A stretch of 64,000 nt of DNA from Tetracentron sinense (Eukaryota > Streptophyta > Magnoliopsida > Trochodendrales > Trochodendraceae): contig CM026560.1 in NCBI GenBank assembly GCA_015143295.1, forward strand, positions 4,032,501-4,096,500, given 5' to 3'. The notes beneath the pieces were generated by a model. That model saw only the letters and a list, made by a program, of their open reading frames with translations, was not told the origin of the DNA and ran no database searches. This document shows positions 11,151-24,451 of the stretch, in pieces. Made by a program: the position numbers and the translations under genes. Numbering within the stretch: position 1 is the stretch's first letter; each line of letters opens with the position of its first letter.

Positions 11151-12935
11151 AAGCACTTAAAAAGACTTGTGTTGTGGTTATAACCGTAGAGGATTCCAAG
11201 TCTTGATTGAGTCAATCTATGGTTACTCTCAATCCCAACAGTTTGGTTAACTACTGAGAATTATGATTAATTCGAAGTCAAGCCACACTTTTTATTTTAA
11301 CCTAGAGCATTAATAATTTGAATACAAGGGTTAGAATTCTGGAGTATATACATGGGAGTATCCATATTGATTAAGCACCAATACAAGATAAAATATTAAA
11401 TTTAATGCATAATAAATTTTAAGAAGACACCAAAAAAATGAACGAAAAGGACAATAATGTCCTCATCTTTCTCATGAATGTTTTTTTGGTAGAAATCTTG
11501 TATCTTCAACACCGCAACTTGCGTGATGCACAACCTATCCCAATCTGGGATTTGGCTTCTGCACTTGAGCAGCAGAAGAGTACGTTGGTGGATGAAAGTC
11601 TATACACGCTAGTAGACTAGATGAAACATGCTTCTGGAGAGGACCAGACAAAGGTTTTGCGGCGGCTTTGAAAGCAAAAAATTGCCGAGGATATGAGGAA
11701 TGTTTTGCTTAGCTGCAGCAGTCTCGCTGTCGCTAAAGGATAACCTTGTTTCTTGAGTTTGGGTGCGAGTGTTGATGTGAGCAAGAATACAACAAAAAAA
11801 TATACCCTGTAATTCTGGATTTTAAAATAGCTTTTAAGGTGTGGCTTTGATATTGTTCAAAGTTAGTTTCTTTGATAGGGAGGGCACTATACAGAGGTTT
11901 TTGATTTAAGTCTAAAATTTTCATTTTTTCACGCCTAATTTTACTTCATGTCTAGAACTATATTATTATCTACAAAAGTTCTACAAATATGAATTTTGTA
12001 AAATTTCTAGTTCCACCAAAAATTTTGAAAAATTTCTAATTAAATTGAACTGATAAATATGAGATATCATTACCATAAAAGAGAGACACACTCTCTAAGA
12101 CTCTTAAAAGTTCCACCAAAAGAACGGATAGTGTTATAGTTTGGCGAGAAAATGAGTGGAAATAAAAAAAAAAACACTTCTAATTTTCTTCCAAAACAAT
12201 CTTGAAAAACCAACTTTAAAAAGACGGAGAGGACGTTTTTGAAAGAAAGTTTCATTGAAGACGTGCTAAAATCGAACTTGTTTTTTTATTTTTCTTGCAC
12301 ACAACACAAGAAACTTTCTTTTACTTTCCCTTGTAGCCAAACGAACACACCCTCTTCCTTACCCATTGGGTTGCCGAGAGAAGAGGTAAAAACATGAAAA
12401 ATTAAAGAAATTTGGGGAAAACACAACTAAAAATTGTAATAAAAACACAATTTTCTTTGCTTTTCCCTGTTTTTAAATATATTCTGGATAACCAAACATA
12501 ACTAAAGCAATTCTTGAGGTACCCATCAACAGGTGAGATTATTTAGGCAAAAATCACTAACCCCCCTCAACCAAAACCAGTTCACCTAATCCATTAGACA
12601 AATTAATACATTATTTGAATTTTTAATATAAGCTCAATAGGGATTAAAACCAAACCACAAGCCTAAGACGTGAAAAGACGGCAGTACTATAAGCTCAATG
12701 TTAATTGGTGAGCTAACCCTGATGGGAACCATTCAATATACTAATTATATATATATGAACCCAATTATCATTGACAAAAGCAGTAACTCAAATTCATAAT
12801 TAGGTGATGTCAAAACTCAAAACCATACTCAGTTGAATCCAAAATAAATAAATAAACAACTATATCATTACGGTGACGACAGGAGGCTAAAGCACTTCCA
12901 AAACACCTCCCCTCGGAAACACCTTCCCAGCTCTA
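11151..12935. other. AT-rich intergenic DNA between MITE cluster and nucleolin 3' end
   Basis: No complete gene seen. At 11438-11720 there is a patch with exon-like composition: a 60-codon open stretch containing PIPIWDLASALEQQ, then after a TAG a continuation beginning MKHASGEDQ. It may be a captured gene fragment or decayed exon; I do not recognise the protein. The rest is low-complexity A/T-rich sequence, probably including the 3' UTR of the reverse-strand nucleolin gene just below 12936. Confidence 0.35.
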
Positions 12936-15900
12936 CTAATCGTCAAAAGTTGTCTTCTTCCCTACATTAATGTTATAAAAAATAGGAAAAATCATTAAGA
13001 AATAATAAAATGAATGGTTGCTAGCAAGAAAAAAAAAAAATGGATAAATGATTTTAGAGGAAAAAATTGAATAGCCAACATCAATGGTACTATATGCATG
13101 ATGCAAAGGAACATTGAGCCACTTCAGAAGGCCACAAGATTTGTAATCTCATATTAGAACTTTAAATATGTAAGAACATTGCAACCAGTGTAGTCAAAGT
13201 ATCCATGAGATATACCTAGGCGATTTCTTTTATTCATTAAATTTATAAATCTAAAAATATTCATATAATATTAATTAAAAATAAAAGATTAAACACTGGG
13301 CAAAATCATGGATAAAACCAGACTGCCATAGCAGGAAAATAAAATGCATAGTTTACTATCATATAACAAATAATGTAGCCAAATAGACATGAGTGACTTA
13401 GTTCCATAAAAATGGAAAGCAAGAATGATGGGGACCTCAGACTACTTAGACAAAGAGCTAAATTTAAAAAAAAAAAAAAAAAAAAAACCAAGACAGCAAC
13501 ACTGTTTTTCAGTTTTCTTTTTTTAATGAAACCTTCTATAACCCTCAGATATCAAGAAAACTCTGTTTTTAAATTTGTTTGCGCAAACAATGTCTAAGTT
13601 AATGTCAGTCTTGGGCAACCTTGTTTGTCACTAGTGCTTTAGGGTCTAGGTGCTACTAGGCGACAGTGCCTTAACAAGCGACTGTAGGCAGTGCTAGAGA
13701 TCCCGGCTATGCGAGGTGATCGCTAGGGAAAAGAGCTTTGACTTCAAGATTGCAAATTAATACATAAATGAAAGCAACAATAAGGAAAACAAGCAAATTT
13801 AGGACTGTGAATTGAAAATTAATGGACACAAGGCTTTATAGATGTAGAGTGAATCAGGAGGTTTAACTAATTAACCAAAGTCAAAGTTAACTCAATCCAA
13901 TAAAACTCAATAAACCAAAATCACAGACTTGTCCTAAACTAAAAATTTCTTAGCGGTGACTCAGAAATTTTAAATAATATGAGGTCAAAATCTCTAACCT
14001 GTGCCAGACGCAGCCATGTTAGGTCTGTTAGGCCCTCCACGTCCTCTTCCACTACCTCCAAAACGACCCCCACCACTTCCAAAACGACCCCCACCACCTC
14101 CAAAACGGTCCCCACCACCACCTCGGCCACCTCCACGTCGGCCACCAAATCGACCACCACTGTCTCTTCCACCACTCCTTCCACCGCCACTCCTACCACC
14201 ACCACCCCTGCCGCCACCATCGCGATTATCGAGTCTTGGCTTTGCCTCTTCCACTGTCAGATAATTGTCCCCAAGTTCAGATCCATTGAGTTCTAAAGCC
14301 TTGTTGAAACTTTCACCATCCCCAAAATCAATGTAAGCAATCCTGCAAAAATCAAATTCAAAGAACTTGTAGTTAGCACACGACATTTTTCAGGGAGTAA
14401 CAGATAAGCATCTGTTGATGGCCTTAAGTATTCTCACTCAGAAGAGTCTTTTCTTAATATGACCCAACCACATCTATGAAACAGTGACCATTTTGACCAA
14501 GAAAATAAGTAGAAAGGCTAAAGGATAAGACAAAAACTTGCCCTAAGTATTTATATATTGAATTTTCTACAGCTCAGCATTTAAACTCCATTATCTAGAC
14601 ACCACATAGCATAGTTGGTTCAGCCAAGCATATATAACATGCACTGCCTGCAGAATATATACACACACGATAATGGACAGGGCATGCTTATGGTGCCCCA
14701 TAAGAAATATACTACGCATTAGGCAACTATACTAGCAATCTAATATATTGCAATCTTCTAGAAGTGAACCCAAACAATTTTATTTTTTTTTTTTTGGGGA
14801 AGGTAAGATGCTTGCAAGGGGTTTTTATTACCCATGCCTGTTGGTCAAGGGTTTTGAACCCATGTCTGTTGGTATTGAACATCACACCTTACCAAATAAG
14901 CAAGAACCAGTTGGTTAAGCGAACTAACATGCAATAAGGATAAACCAAAAAACAACTAGAACGCTACAATCATTGTTTCATCTTAACTTTAGCCTAAGAG
15001 GTTAGGTAAAGCTATCAAACAATACAACTCCCTCCACCTCCCTAGTTTTCATGTATCACATGTGAGTATTTAACACAAATGATACAAGAAAGTGAGGAAA
15101 GATCCCAGCCTATGGTTTTCAATCAGGTATTTCTCAGTATTCTAATCCTTTTGGTCCTTTTAAGTAACCGATTTCATTTTAGCAGAGAAAAAATAAGTAG
15201 TCAAATGAGAAGAAAATTTACAAACCCCTTAGCAGCACCAGTCTCATAATCTTTTGGAATGGACATCCTTGAAATCTCTCCACAAGACCCAAAATGCTCT
15301 CCTAGGGTGCTCCGAATCTACAGTATGGCATTTAGCATTTACAACATTAAGTGATAACCCATCCGACAACCAGAACTAAATAAATGTGGAGCATGACTTT
15401 ACCTGATCCTCTCCAAGGGATACATCAAAACCTCGTACGAATATTGTTTGGCTCTGACTTTTCCCTCCCTTCTGGGATGAGTTTCTCTCTGCGCTGCAAT
15501 TTCATCATTTGCAAGTGAAGTTTAAGAAAGTTTTCGTTATCTTATTAAGGAGAAATTTGAAATGTTGGTAGGAAAGACAGGTGATACCCGCTCTGTGGAG
15601 TATAAACGCCCCTTTCACGGGCCAAGTCAAGTTTCACAGATCGGCCCAATAAATCATGACCATTTAATTCGAGAGCCTGTGACAGCAAAGATAGTAATTG
15701 AGCAAGATCACCAAATTATGAACCACTCAATATCCAAACAACCAGTCAGTAGTCAGTTATATTCTCCCGATGAAATGATAACAAATGGGTTTGAACACAC
15801 AGATCAATTGGTTCACGCTGCGACATAACCAAGAGGTCACCACCAGCACACTCACTCCCCCCCAAAAAATGAAAATAAATTACTAATCAAGCGCATCATA

Positions 15901-18900
15901 ATGAAATCAATCTAATCAACAGTGTATAATTGTCATCAAAGTTGAAAATCAATAAAATTAATTAAATGAGTTGCTTTTAGTAGATATAGATACAGAACGA
16001 ATCAGTATTGTAACTCACTCAAGTTCATAATAACTGTCTGCAAACTAAGTCCGGTAATACCACTTCTAAACAGATCAAAATCACACAAGCTATAGAAAGG
16101 CTTCTAAGTTCAATTTTTCCATTGTTGGAAGTTCTTCCACCTTAACAGGCCGATTAACACATTGCTTACTCTGTAATTGACAGGTCATTATCGCAAAAAG
16201 TGCCAACAGTTCTGTTTCATATCAATGGATGAACTTGTCAATGTTCTTTTAAAACAATTGACAGTACGAAAGAACAAGGTTATTACAATTTAGAACCACA
16301 CTTACCCAAAACACCTTTATCCCAAACCTACTGCAAAGCACAGTGAAATACCAAAAAAAAAAAAAAGATGAAGAGAATAGTTCAAGCTCGTGCGAAAATT
16401 CAGTTTAACAACTACGAAGTTGAGGATGGAGGAAGAAAGCACGGAAAGATGCAATCCCCAACTCTCCATTCGAAACACCAGACAAAGGAAGTGGAGGAGC
16501 TTATAAAATCAAGGGAATGTATTTGGCTCCAAGTTCCCTAATGGAAGTGCTGCTCAATCTTAATTGCCACACAGAAGTCTATTAAAACAAAATAAAATAA
16601 AATCACGATTAATGATGCGAGGAAAAAGGAAGAGTTTTTGGAGCATTAAATTGAAGGCATCTAAGACCTAAGGCATTATTGATCAGCATGACACTGAGTC
16701 ACAGACACAACATAATCAAGTGAATGCTTTTGGGAAAATTTAGTGAAGACCCAACTAAATGTGAATTAGAACACAAAAAGCATACCTTATTTGCTGCTTC
16801 TTCTGTTGCAAACTCAACATGGCCAAATCCCTTGAATAATCCTTCTTCATTTGATGAGAAACGGACATCAACAATTTCACCAGCATCTTTGAAGAATTCC
16901 TCCCTATAAGATTGAAGAAACAAAAATATGCAAGCAAATAAGCTAAATATCAGCTTGGGGAAATGTCTCAAGATTTACAGCAAACAATACTTACACATCA
17001 GATCGTTCAACAGAAAAGGACAGGTTGCCAACAAACAATGTTTTTGATCCTGTGGATTGAACTTTGGGGGTAACAGGGGTCTTGGGCTGCAACTGCAAAA
17101 TACAAAAGAATCCATTGACACTAGAGATCACGCAAATCATTGAATAGAAAGAAAAGGATAAGGCCTTACCACTTTCTTTCCAGATTTTGAATCAGCTAGC
17201 TTGTTATTTGTCTTTGGTGATGCAGCATCTACCATTTCTACATCAGTGTCCTTTTTGACCTACAAATTAAGATCTTTCGTTAGACATTAGGTAAAAAATG
17301 GTCTAAATAGTTTATGAGTTCATTTGGTCTCAACAAACTAAGAGTGATCTTAAGGTATTAAAGTTGGCGGCATAGAAAACAAGCCCTCAAAACACAACGG
17401 TGCTAATTTAGTGACCAATTTTTTGTTGATCCAACAAGTTAGTGGTCAAAAGAAGGAACAACAATGTTACATTGTTTAGTACTTCATTTGGTCTAAACAA
17501 AGGCAGAGTCATCTTAGTCCTTGTTTGGATAACTTCTTTGAGAAGAGAAAAACTTTTCAGGAGTTACTTCTTGAGAAGTTTGCAGGCGGCACGATGACAA
17601 ACAAATTTAATGTCAGGCCAGAGAGTGCGATTCCGATGACATACAAATTTAGAGGAAACAAACAAAATTAATAATGTGACCACAATCTGACAGAGAAGCT
17701 CATTAAAGCATTATAATACATATATGCATCTAAGATAATGCAATTACAAAACTTAACACAACCCAACAAAATGCCTAAGCAGATGACAAGTACAATAACT
17801 GTTTAAATATTTCTCCAGCGAGAATATGAGAAAAGTGAAAAAGAACTCACATCATCCATATCAGAGTCACTTTCTGAACTATCACTTGATTCTTCCTTTG
17901 ATGGCACAACTTTTTTAGCAGCTGGAGTAGCAGCTTTGACAATGTCCTGAATCAAGATACCGACTTTATTGGCCAGAAAATAAGGAAACCAAACCAACAC
18001 ATATCATATTCTCTTCTGCTGCTAGTTCATTCTCACTTCCGCATGCAATTATCAACTTATCCACTCCACTTACCTCATCTTCTGACGAATCACTTTCTGA
18101 AGAAGTTTCACTAGATTCTTCTTTTTTCTTTGTCATTGGCCCAGACGCTGGCTTCTTAATACCAGCTGGAGCTTTGGCAACAATTTTCTGCCACCATTTA
18201 AATCATGTTGTCAGATAGCAAGTAATCAAAGATTATATAATCATATCTAAAAACAGAGGTTCTTCAATTTACTAGCTGCAGCATAATTTCAGAAAGAGGG
18301 AGTATGCCAATCCCACCTCATCTTCCTCAGATTCACTCTCAGATGAGCTATCACTTGACTCTGTTTTCTTTTTAGAGGCTACAGCAGGAACATTCTTTGG
18401 GGCAGCGGTTTTCTGCATGCTCAGAGATTGTGAGTAATAAATTTTCCTTATATTAGAAATCAACTGGAGACATGGACATAATACACAACATATAACATTA
18501 AAGATCCGACATATTAGAAAAGCAATACAATGAATGGAAACACAGTATCACACCTCATCTTCCTCAGAGTCACTCTCAGAGGAGCTATCACTTGATTCAG
18601 ATTTCTTCTTGGGGGCAATTGTGGAGAGATTCTTTACGGAAGGTGGCAAAATCTTGGAGTGCAATGTAACCTTCCCAGAATTTTCCTGCACATGCCGAGA
18701 AATTGAGAGTTATGAATCTAATTTACTTGAGATGACGATACATGCTTCAGTGCCAGATATAGAGGTGCCCAGCATGCTGACATAAGCCAAACAGAATGCC
18801 AAGACACACAAATGGTGTAACTTTGACAATAGTAGAAGGTATATTATAATTGCAAAAAAGTTTTATACAATATTAGTACATTAAGAGGGAAAATAATGAA

Positions 18901-20956
18901 ATATATCTAGATTAGTATTCTACTTTTAGTTTTTAAAGAAATACGGTGTAGTTATTACATAACAATTACATCACAAAACCCTCCAACAATTGAATAAAAT
19001 TTGAACAATCGATAACACAAATACTCACATCTTCCTCATCTGAGCTGCTATCTGAATCTGAACTATCACTTGATTCCTCTTTCTTCTTGAGTATTGCAGC
19101 AGGACCATTTTTAGCAGCTGCTGCCGGCAATTTCTTTGGTTGGAGGGCAACCTTAGATGAGTTTTTCTGCATATGCTGATCAATTGTCAGTTTTCAATAT
19201 TTGAGGGATAACAGCAGAAATCCCCTTGATTAAATAACTATAGCAAACATCAACCAGCAAACCAAGCACGCACTTCATCCTCATCTGAGCTGCTATCAGA
19301 GTCAGAACTGTCACTTGATTCTTCTTTCTTCTTGGATACTGCAGCAGGGCCATTTTTCACTGCAGCTTTTGGTAGATTTTTGGATGGGAGGGTCACCTTG
19401 GTTTTAATTTCCTAAATACAAACGACCAGATATCCTTAGAACAAAATATGTGAAGTATTAAAACCTTGTAATAATAATCAAGAATTAATAGGATGTAAGA
19501 TAAAAAAATAAATTAGTAATAAGATGCATTCAAGTATCAAAAACTACTGGTAACAGTTAGCCATAAAATGACATTTGTATACTCACATCCTCGTCGGAAT
19601 CACTATCAGAAGAATCAGAACTGCTGGCTGGCTTCCCTTTCTTAGTCAGGGCTCCAACAGAACCATTCTTCGAAACAGCGATTGGCATTTTCTTTGCAGG
19701 AACAGCAGTTTTAACAGCAGGCTCCTGAAACAAAATAAGCTAGAATCACACCACATGTTTTCATGAAGGCAAATAAGGTAAAAAACAAAACAAAATGCAT
19801 GGAAGTCAGTCCATCCAACAAGCGTAATAAATAAGAGTTTAATGTGTTTCTCACCTCGTCTGAAGAAGACTCTTCACTACTGGAATCTTTAACAGGAGGC
19901 TTTGCTGGTGTGTTGCCCTTCTTCTTAGGTGCTACTTTAACCTGAAAATTATGAATCAGGAACTCATGAATCCCCACATCACATGTGGCATGTATGCTTC
20001 GCGCAAAAGATTAAATGAGAACAACTAATTGACTATTTTTCATACTTTAATATTTTAAGACTACATTCGTGAAGAATTTGAAAGGGGAAAACAGAAAACA
20101 AACGAATAAGCTTGTTTTGTTATGTTATAGTAATACAACAGCTATAATACCCAATACATATTAAAACTATGTAAATACCAGACTAAATCTTCATATGAGT
20201 AATAACAAAAGCCTCTAAACAACAGAATAAAACATAACCTCAGAACCCATCACATTAATTTAAAATCCTCATGCAATTCTTATTAATTTATGGAGCCTTT
20301 GAATACCTCAAGTATTCACCCACCTGACTTGCTAAGCTTTATAATTTAATTTAATTTAATTAGTTTTCCAGTGGTCTTGGCAAGTTTTTGCCTTAATATT
20401 TTTGGGGGATTTTCAAGCATCAACAAAAACACTTTAATCTGTAAATAAGATTGAAGAACAGAGTAACCCAATAAAGCTACCTTCTTGGAGTAACCCAACA
20501 AAGCAAAAAAAAAAAATCACCTTCTCTTCTTCTGATTCAGATGAAGACATGTCCTCAGAAGTGCTGGTTTCCTCCATCTTCTTCTTCTTGGTCTTGGTTT
20601 CGCTCTTCTGTTTTTGATGATACTCCTCAACAACTACTTCTCTCTTTTGTTTCTTAGCACTTGCTTGTTTCTTGATAGCTTCCTCGGCTTCCCTCTTACC
20701 TATAAAGATTGATTAAACTTCGTCATAAGAAAAAAAATCAAGAGACAGAAAGCAATCAGACAAAAGATTCAGACCCTTTTTCCCAGATTTTGTAGGTGGA
20801 TCTACAACTGCAACAGGAGCTGCAGCAACCTGTTCATGGAATCAAAGCATTATTAGAATCCTCAAAATTGAACCAAACCCTAACAAAAGCAAAGAAACCC
20901 CACGAAGCAGAGACGAACTATACCTGGATGCTAGACTTCTTACTGGACTTGCCCAT
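12936..20956 (-). CDS. Nucleolin-like protein (NUC-L1/PARL1 type), complete, 19 exons
   Basis: Complement of joined exons, 5' to 3': 20956-20924, 20829-20775, 20699-20521, 19941-19855, 19724-19587, 19411-19274, 19166-19029, 18685-18554, 18412-18317, 18187-18074, 17946-17851, 17259-17170, 17092-16995, 16903-16786, 15676-15588, 15493-15403, 15317-15226, 14342-13999, 12961-12936. All are GT-AG; the sum is 2154 bp, 717 residues. It starts MGKSSKKSSIQ. Residues 30-89 are Lys/Glu-rich; 90-402 are acidic Ser/Asp/Glu blocks alternating with Lys-rich linkers; RRM1 is about 450-525 (LFVGNLSF, GFGHVEFA); RRM2 is about 550-630 (IFVRGFDV, GIAYIDF); a GGR/GGGR tail is about 645-705; the end is GKKTTFDD. 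Nucleolins act in rDNA chromatin and pre-rRNA processing in the nucleolus. The final intron (1.04 kb) was placed by the conserved KKTTF end; without it, translation would stop after GTG. Confidence 0.93.
14778..14935 (-). mobile_element. Possible tRNA-derived SINE in a nucleolin intron
   Basis: Read on the reverse strand it begins near GCTTAACCAACTGG, contains GGGTTCAAAACCC (resembling a pol III B box) about 60 bases on, and ends in an A-rich tail (T-run at 14779-14795 on the + strand). The order head, B box, poly(A) suits a SINE. No target duplication was established. Confidence 0.4.
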
Positions 20957-21150
20957 CTGGAGCAGTTACAGAGAGAAAACCGAGAGTGGCTTTGAGGGAT
21001 TGGGAAACGGCAAAAACCCTTAGAAAGTTAGGGTTTTAGGAAAGGAGGGGGCGAGAATGAGAGTCCAAGCCTTGGTTTTCGTTTATATATAAAGATAAAA
21101 GATATAAAATGGAGACGAGTGTGGGTTTTAGGGTTTGCATTAGGGTTTCC
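20957..21150 (-). promoter_or_regulatory. Nucleolin promoter with telo-boxes and TATA box
   Basis: On the reverse strand, AAACCCTA telo-boxes occur at 21141-21148, 21129-21136 and 21029-21036, and a TATATATAAA box lies at about 21083-21093. Two telo-boxes sit upstream of the TATA box and one downstream, near the expected transcript start. Telo-boxes are typical of plant ribosomal-protein and ribosome-biogenesis genes, which fits nucleolin. Confidence 0.7.
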
Positions 21151-21232
21151 CGATTTTTTTAGGTGTGGGTTTCTAAAGTAGGCATCTTGCGCCCCTTGAT
21201 CCTCATGTGTCCCTATTACTTTTTTGGCACCT

Positions 21233-21566
21233 ATTCCTCTCCGGTTGTAACCGGTCATACCCCTGAGGTGGCCACGTGTCCCTTTTGAGACCTCTTAACT
21301 ATGGTTAAGATTCACTCACCACTAAGGTCAACCCAACTATCCATGGTTTTTTTATTAAATATTAAAAAAATTTGTTAACCGTGGTTAAAATTTACCAACT
21401 CCTAGGGTTATTTATTTTAAATATTCTTTCTAAAAACCAAATATAGTTGGGTGAACCCTAGGGGTAGTTGAATCTTAACCACAGTTAAGTGGTGTAAAAA
21501 AAGGGACATTTGGTGACCACAGGGGAGTAACCGGTTTTGTCAAAAAACGGTTACAACTGGAGAAGA
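21233..21566. mobile_element. Foldback MITE upstream of the nucleolin promoter
   Basis: Left end CTCTCCGGTTGTAACCGG; right end complemented CTTCTCCAGTTGTAACCG. Both arms continue through CCCCTGAGGTGG / CCCCTGTGGTCA and GTGTCCC / ATGTCCC. The centre has GGTTAAGATTCACTCACC against GTGAATCTTAACCACA-like sequence, so it is related in layout to family A but with different outer ends. It ends within about 90 bp of the upstream telo-boxes. Confidence 0.75.
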
Positions 21567-22619
21567 TCACTAGTCTACTTTTTTTTGTTTTTTTTAATAG
21601 TGGAACTGTACGTGCAAGGCACGTGTAATACATTTAAAATAATATTTAAAATTAATATAATATAAAATTTATTGTCTATACCATTCTAAAAAGTGTCTAA
21701 TTAGAACAATAATGAAAACTTATGTTTAGGGAGCAATGTTTACCTATTATTGTTAACAACATAAAACAAAAGAATAACAAAAAATAATCTTTAGATGGGT
21801 GAATTTATGATGTCATTTTTTTTTTCTTCCACAACTAAGAAAACAAGAGCTAAAAAAGATATTCGTAGAAACCAACTTCAATACGAAGAAAAGTTTTAAA
21901 TAATACTAAAATTCATGAATTAAAAATGCATCTCAATTCTCATCACTTCAAACTAAGTAAATAAGAGTATAAAAATGAAAAATGTATCTCAATAGTTCTC
22001 ATCTCATCACTTTTTTTTCTTTCTTTTTTTATGATGCTCATCTCATCACTTAAAACTATGTAAATAGGAGTATATAAGGAGTGACACATGTTGCTGCCTT
22101 GCTTTATTATTGCGTTGTTGTGCACCGTGGATAAGAAAAGGGCAACGTTATTGACTAGCATTAGTGAGTCTGCATTAGTAGTTTAAGTTTAGACTCAAGT
22201 AGGGCGCCTCCTCATCGGTGCATTACTATTAGGCGATGCAGAACATCTTGACAATGGACTCCAAGTTGCAGAATTCTACTATGATATACATGGTTGTCAG
22301 AAAATTAAAAATAGTATAAAAAAAAACAAAGGAAAATATATCAAAGGTCTTCACAAGCTTGGAAGAGAGTTCTTGATGCTGAAGTGGGTTGAGAACTTGA
22401 GATGCTTGAAACACATGCTTTCTAGATGCTCCTTCCAATTGGAAATCTCTAGGTGATTAAACAAAATTTTATCACAATTCAAGCAAAGAAGAATCACAAA
22501 GAAGCAAGTGTCACAAAGACGCAAGTGAAAGCCTCATGTAGAGGTAGAGTGTAAGCTTAAATCTGGGAAAATTCATTTTAGAATTCAGCCATTTAGGTCT
22601 GTGATTGCTATGTGACTGG
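21567..22619. other. Intergenic DNA left of the nested retrotransposon block
   Basis: No supported gene. A near-repeat of TCTCAT...CATCACTT...AGTAAATAAGAGTATA occurs twice between 21935 and 22075, indicating a local duplication. A short reverse-strand open stretch near 22330-22438 (starts MEGASRKHVFQAS) has exon-like composition but no recognisable family. Confidence 0.35.
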
Positions 22620-24437
22620 TGTAAGATTTATTATAAGATTTATGGTCTTGGCAATGTTCATGGTCCAAACTCAGATAAAGTCTATTTCAGTTAAGGTTTT
22701 AGTTGTAGCCAAACAGTGGTGATTTATGCATTAATTAAGTATATCAGGTTATAAAGATGATCTATAGTCTCCTTGATGGGTTAGGACTCTAATGACCTAA
22801 ACCCTAAGTATATATAATACTTATAGGCTATCAGTCCTAGATCCAACTCCTAAGAAAGCCTGCAGAAAAGCATCTTCCCCATCAAGAGCTAAGTGTTGGC
22901 CAGGTAATGACCCTAAAGGGGGGGTGGATAGGGTCTATGGCAGATTTCAATTTTATGAACAAAAGTTCAAGATACGGAATAAAATAAATATGTAGCAAGT
23001 AATAGAAATATTGTAAGAGAAAGAGAGAAGAGATAAAAAGAGTGCAAACTCAAGATTTGTTCACGAGGTTCAGCAAACCAGCCTACTCCCCGCCTCAGCT
23101 TCCAGCTAGAGGATTCACCACGATTCCTTAATCGCATAGACTCCTTCACTGGTGGAGTCCAAACCGTTATAATCTCTCTTGCAGGTTGAGATATTACCTT
23201 TACAAGCTCTCCTTTAGGCCGAGCTAAAACTTCTCAAGAGCACTATCCTCTCTTGATAAAAACTGAAGCAACAGCTTCAGTGCAAGAATCCTAGATTCTT
23301 GACTGACCTCAATAAATGAGTTTGAATTCAAAATTCCAAAATAAAAGCTCCTTAAATGAGCTGGATAAGACTGAGATACAAACTCTAATGAAATCTCTCA
23401 AAAGAAATTGGAGTTGAATGAGCTCAAGAGAGATTTTGGGATTTTCTATGTATGTGAGTGAGTGAGAATCAAAAGCAATGAATGAGTGATGAATAGAAGT
23501 TATTGCTGTGATCAAGAGTTGTTGTTAGTTCATAAATGAACTCCTTTTATAGCATTTGATCCAATAAAGCCGTTGAAGGTTCATTAAATGCTCTTTGGTC
23601 CGTTGAAAACTAGCCGTTATAACAAGTTTTCAGTTTTAGACATGAATTCATCAACGAAGTGGAGTTCCCATTTGAGTTCGTCACCGAATTTCAGAAGACA
23701 GAATGCAATTTTAAAAATACTATCATGACTTCGTCGCCGAATTCTATTTTCCCTGAGAATTCGTCGACGAATTCGGATTAATTTTTCTAAATTCAGTCTG
23801 GGATCAGACCAAAGTGATGAAATTGATTTCCTAGGTCAATTAGCTATGTTTTAACATGATTTTATGATCCCTTAGGACTTTAGAATGATTTCCATAGAAT
23901 GTCCTAGACTCTTATGGTCAATCTATGATCTTGAGCTTTTCAACTTACCATACTTTTGAGGACTTCTTACATAAGTCCTAGGTACTCTCAAAAATAAAAA
24001 ATTTACATTTAAAGCTACTTAAGAGTTGATCATTTCTTGTCTTGGGTCTTGTGCTTTGCCTTTGTCTTCAATGGACCCAACTTGGACTATGGTTTAATCT
24101 TGGATCTTCAACTTGTATACAATGAGTTGAACTTCCTCTTGGGTGATCTTTCATCATTTTTCGTGATTGGAGTGTTATCAACTGTGTAATCTGAAATGTT
24201 CAAGCACTTAAACAGAATTATTAGTACCAAATATTTCATTTCATTATTATATTATTATCAAAATTATTAGGGGTACGCATGGTTGTAACCCTGAGGCTAA
24301 CACTAAGGAGTCATGAAATCTGAAGATCGTGCATTTCATCGTCATCGACAACTAAAGGTTCTCTTCTCTACTTTCAATAGCCGACACAGGTATGTGATTC
24401 TTGAATCTTTATTGGCTAGATCCAATAAAATATAACA
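22620..24437 (+). repeat. 5' LTR of the old Copia element, interrupted
   Basis: 22620-22893 and 24308-24437 together match 42865-43268. Shared landmarks are GGTCTTGGCAATGTTCATGG, CTCCTTGATGGGTTA and AGCCGACACAGGTATGTG. A Copia solo LTR splits it at 22894-24302. Confidence 0.88.
22894..24302 (-). mobile_element. Copia solo LTR inside the 5' LTR of the old Copia element
   Basis: 1409 bp, reverse strand, with ends TGTTAGCC / GGCCAACA and a perfect 5-bp duplication CTAAG (22889-22893 and 24303-24307). It has the same ends and layout as the LTR at 61743-63158. On the reverse strand a palindrome group around GAATTCGTCGACGAATTC (23645-23785) precedes a CTATAAAA box (23545-23552). No internal region or second LTR is present, so it is a product of LTR-LTR recombination. 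Confidence 0.88.
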
Positions 24438-24439
24438 TG

Positions 24440-24451
24440 TGGTATCAAAGC
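24440..24451 (+). other. Primer-binding site of the old Copia element
   Basis: TGGTATCAAAGC, two bases after the LTR end; one base differs from the initiator tRNA-Met site TGGTATCAGAGC. Confidence 0.75.

Noticed and set aside
13466..13488. Long A-run as evidence of a processed pseudogene
   Set aside because: It lies in the last nucleolin intron with no adjacent gene-like sequence or target duplication.
14001..14264. Pro-rich ORF on the + strand
   Set aside because: It is the complement of the glycine/arginine-rich tail exon of nucleolin; the bias makes both strands open.
13994..14386. Nucleolin ending at the TAG after the GAR tail
   Set aside because: A good donor overlaps that point and a conserved GKKTTF ending with an acceptor lies at 12961; the joined model keeps frame.
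22894..24302. Insertion in the Copia LTR as a DNA transposon
   Set aside because: TG...CA type ends, 5-bp duplication and similarity to the LTR at 61743-63158 show a solo LTR.
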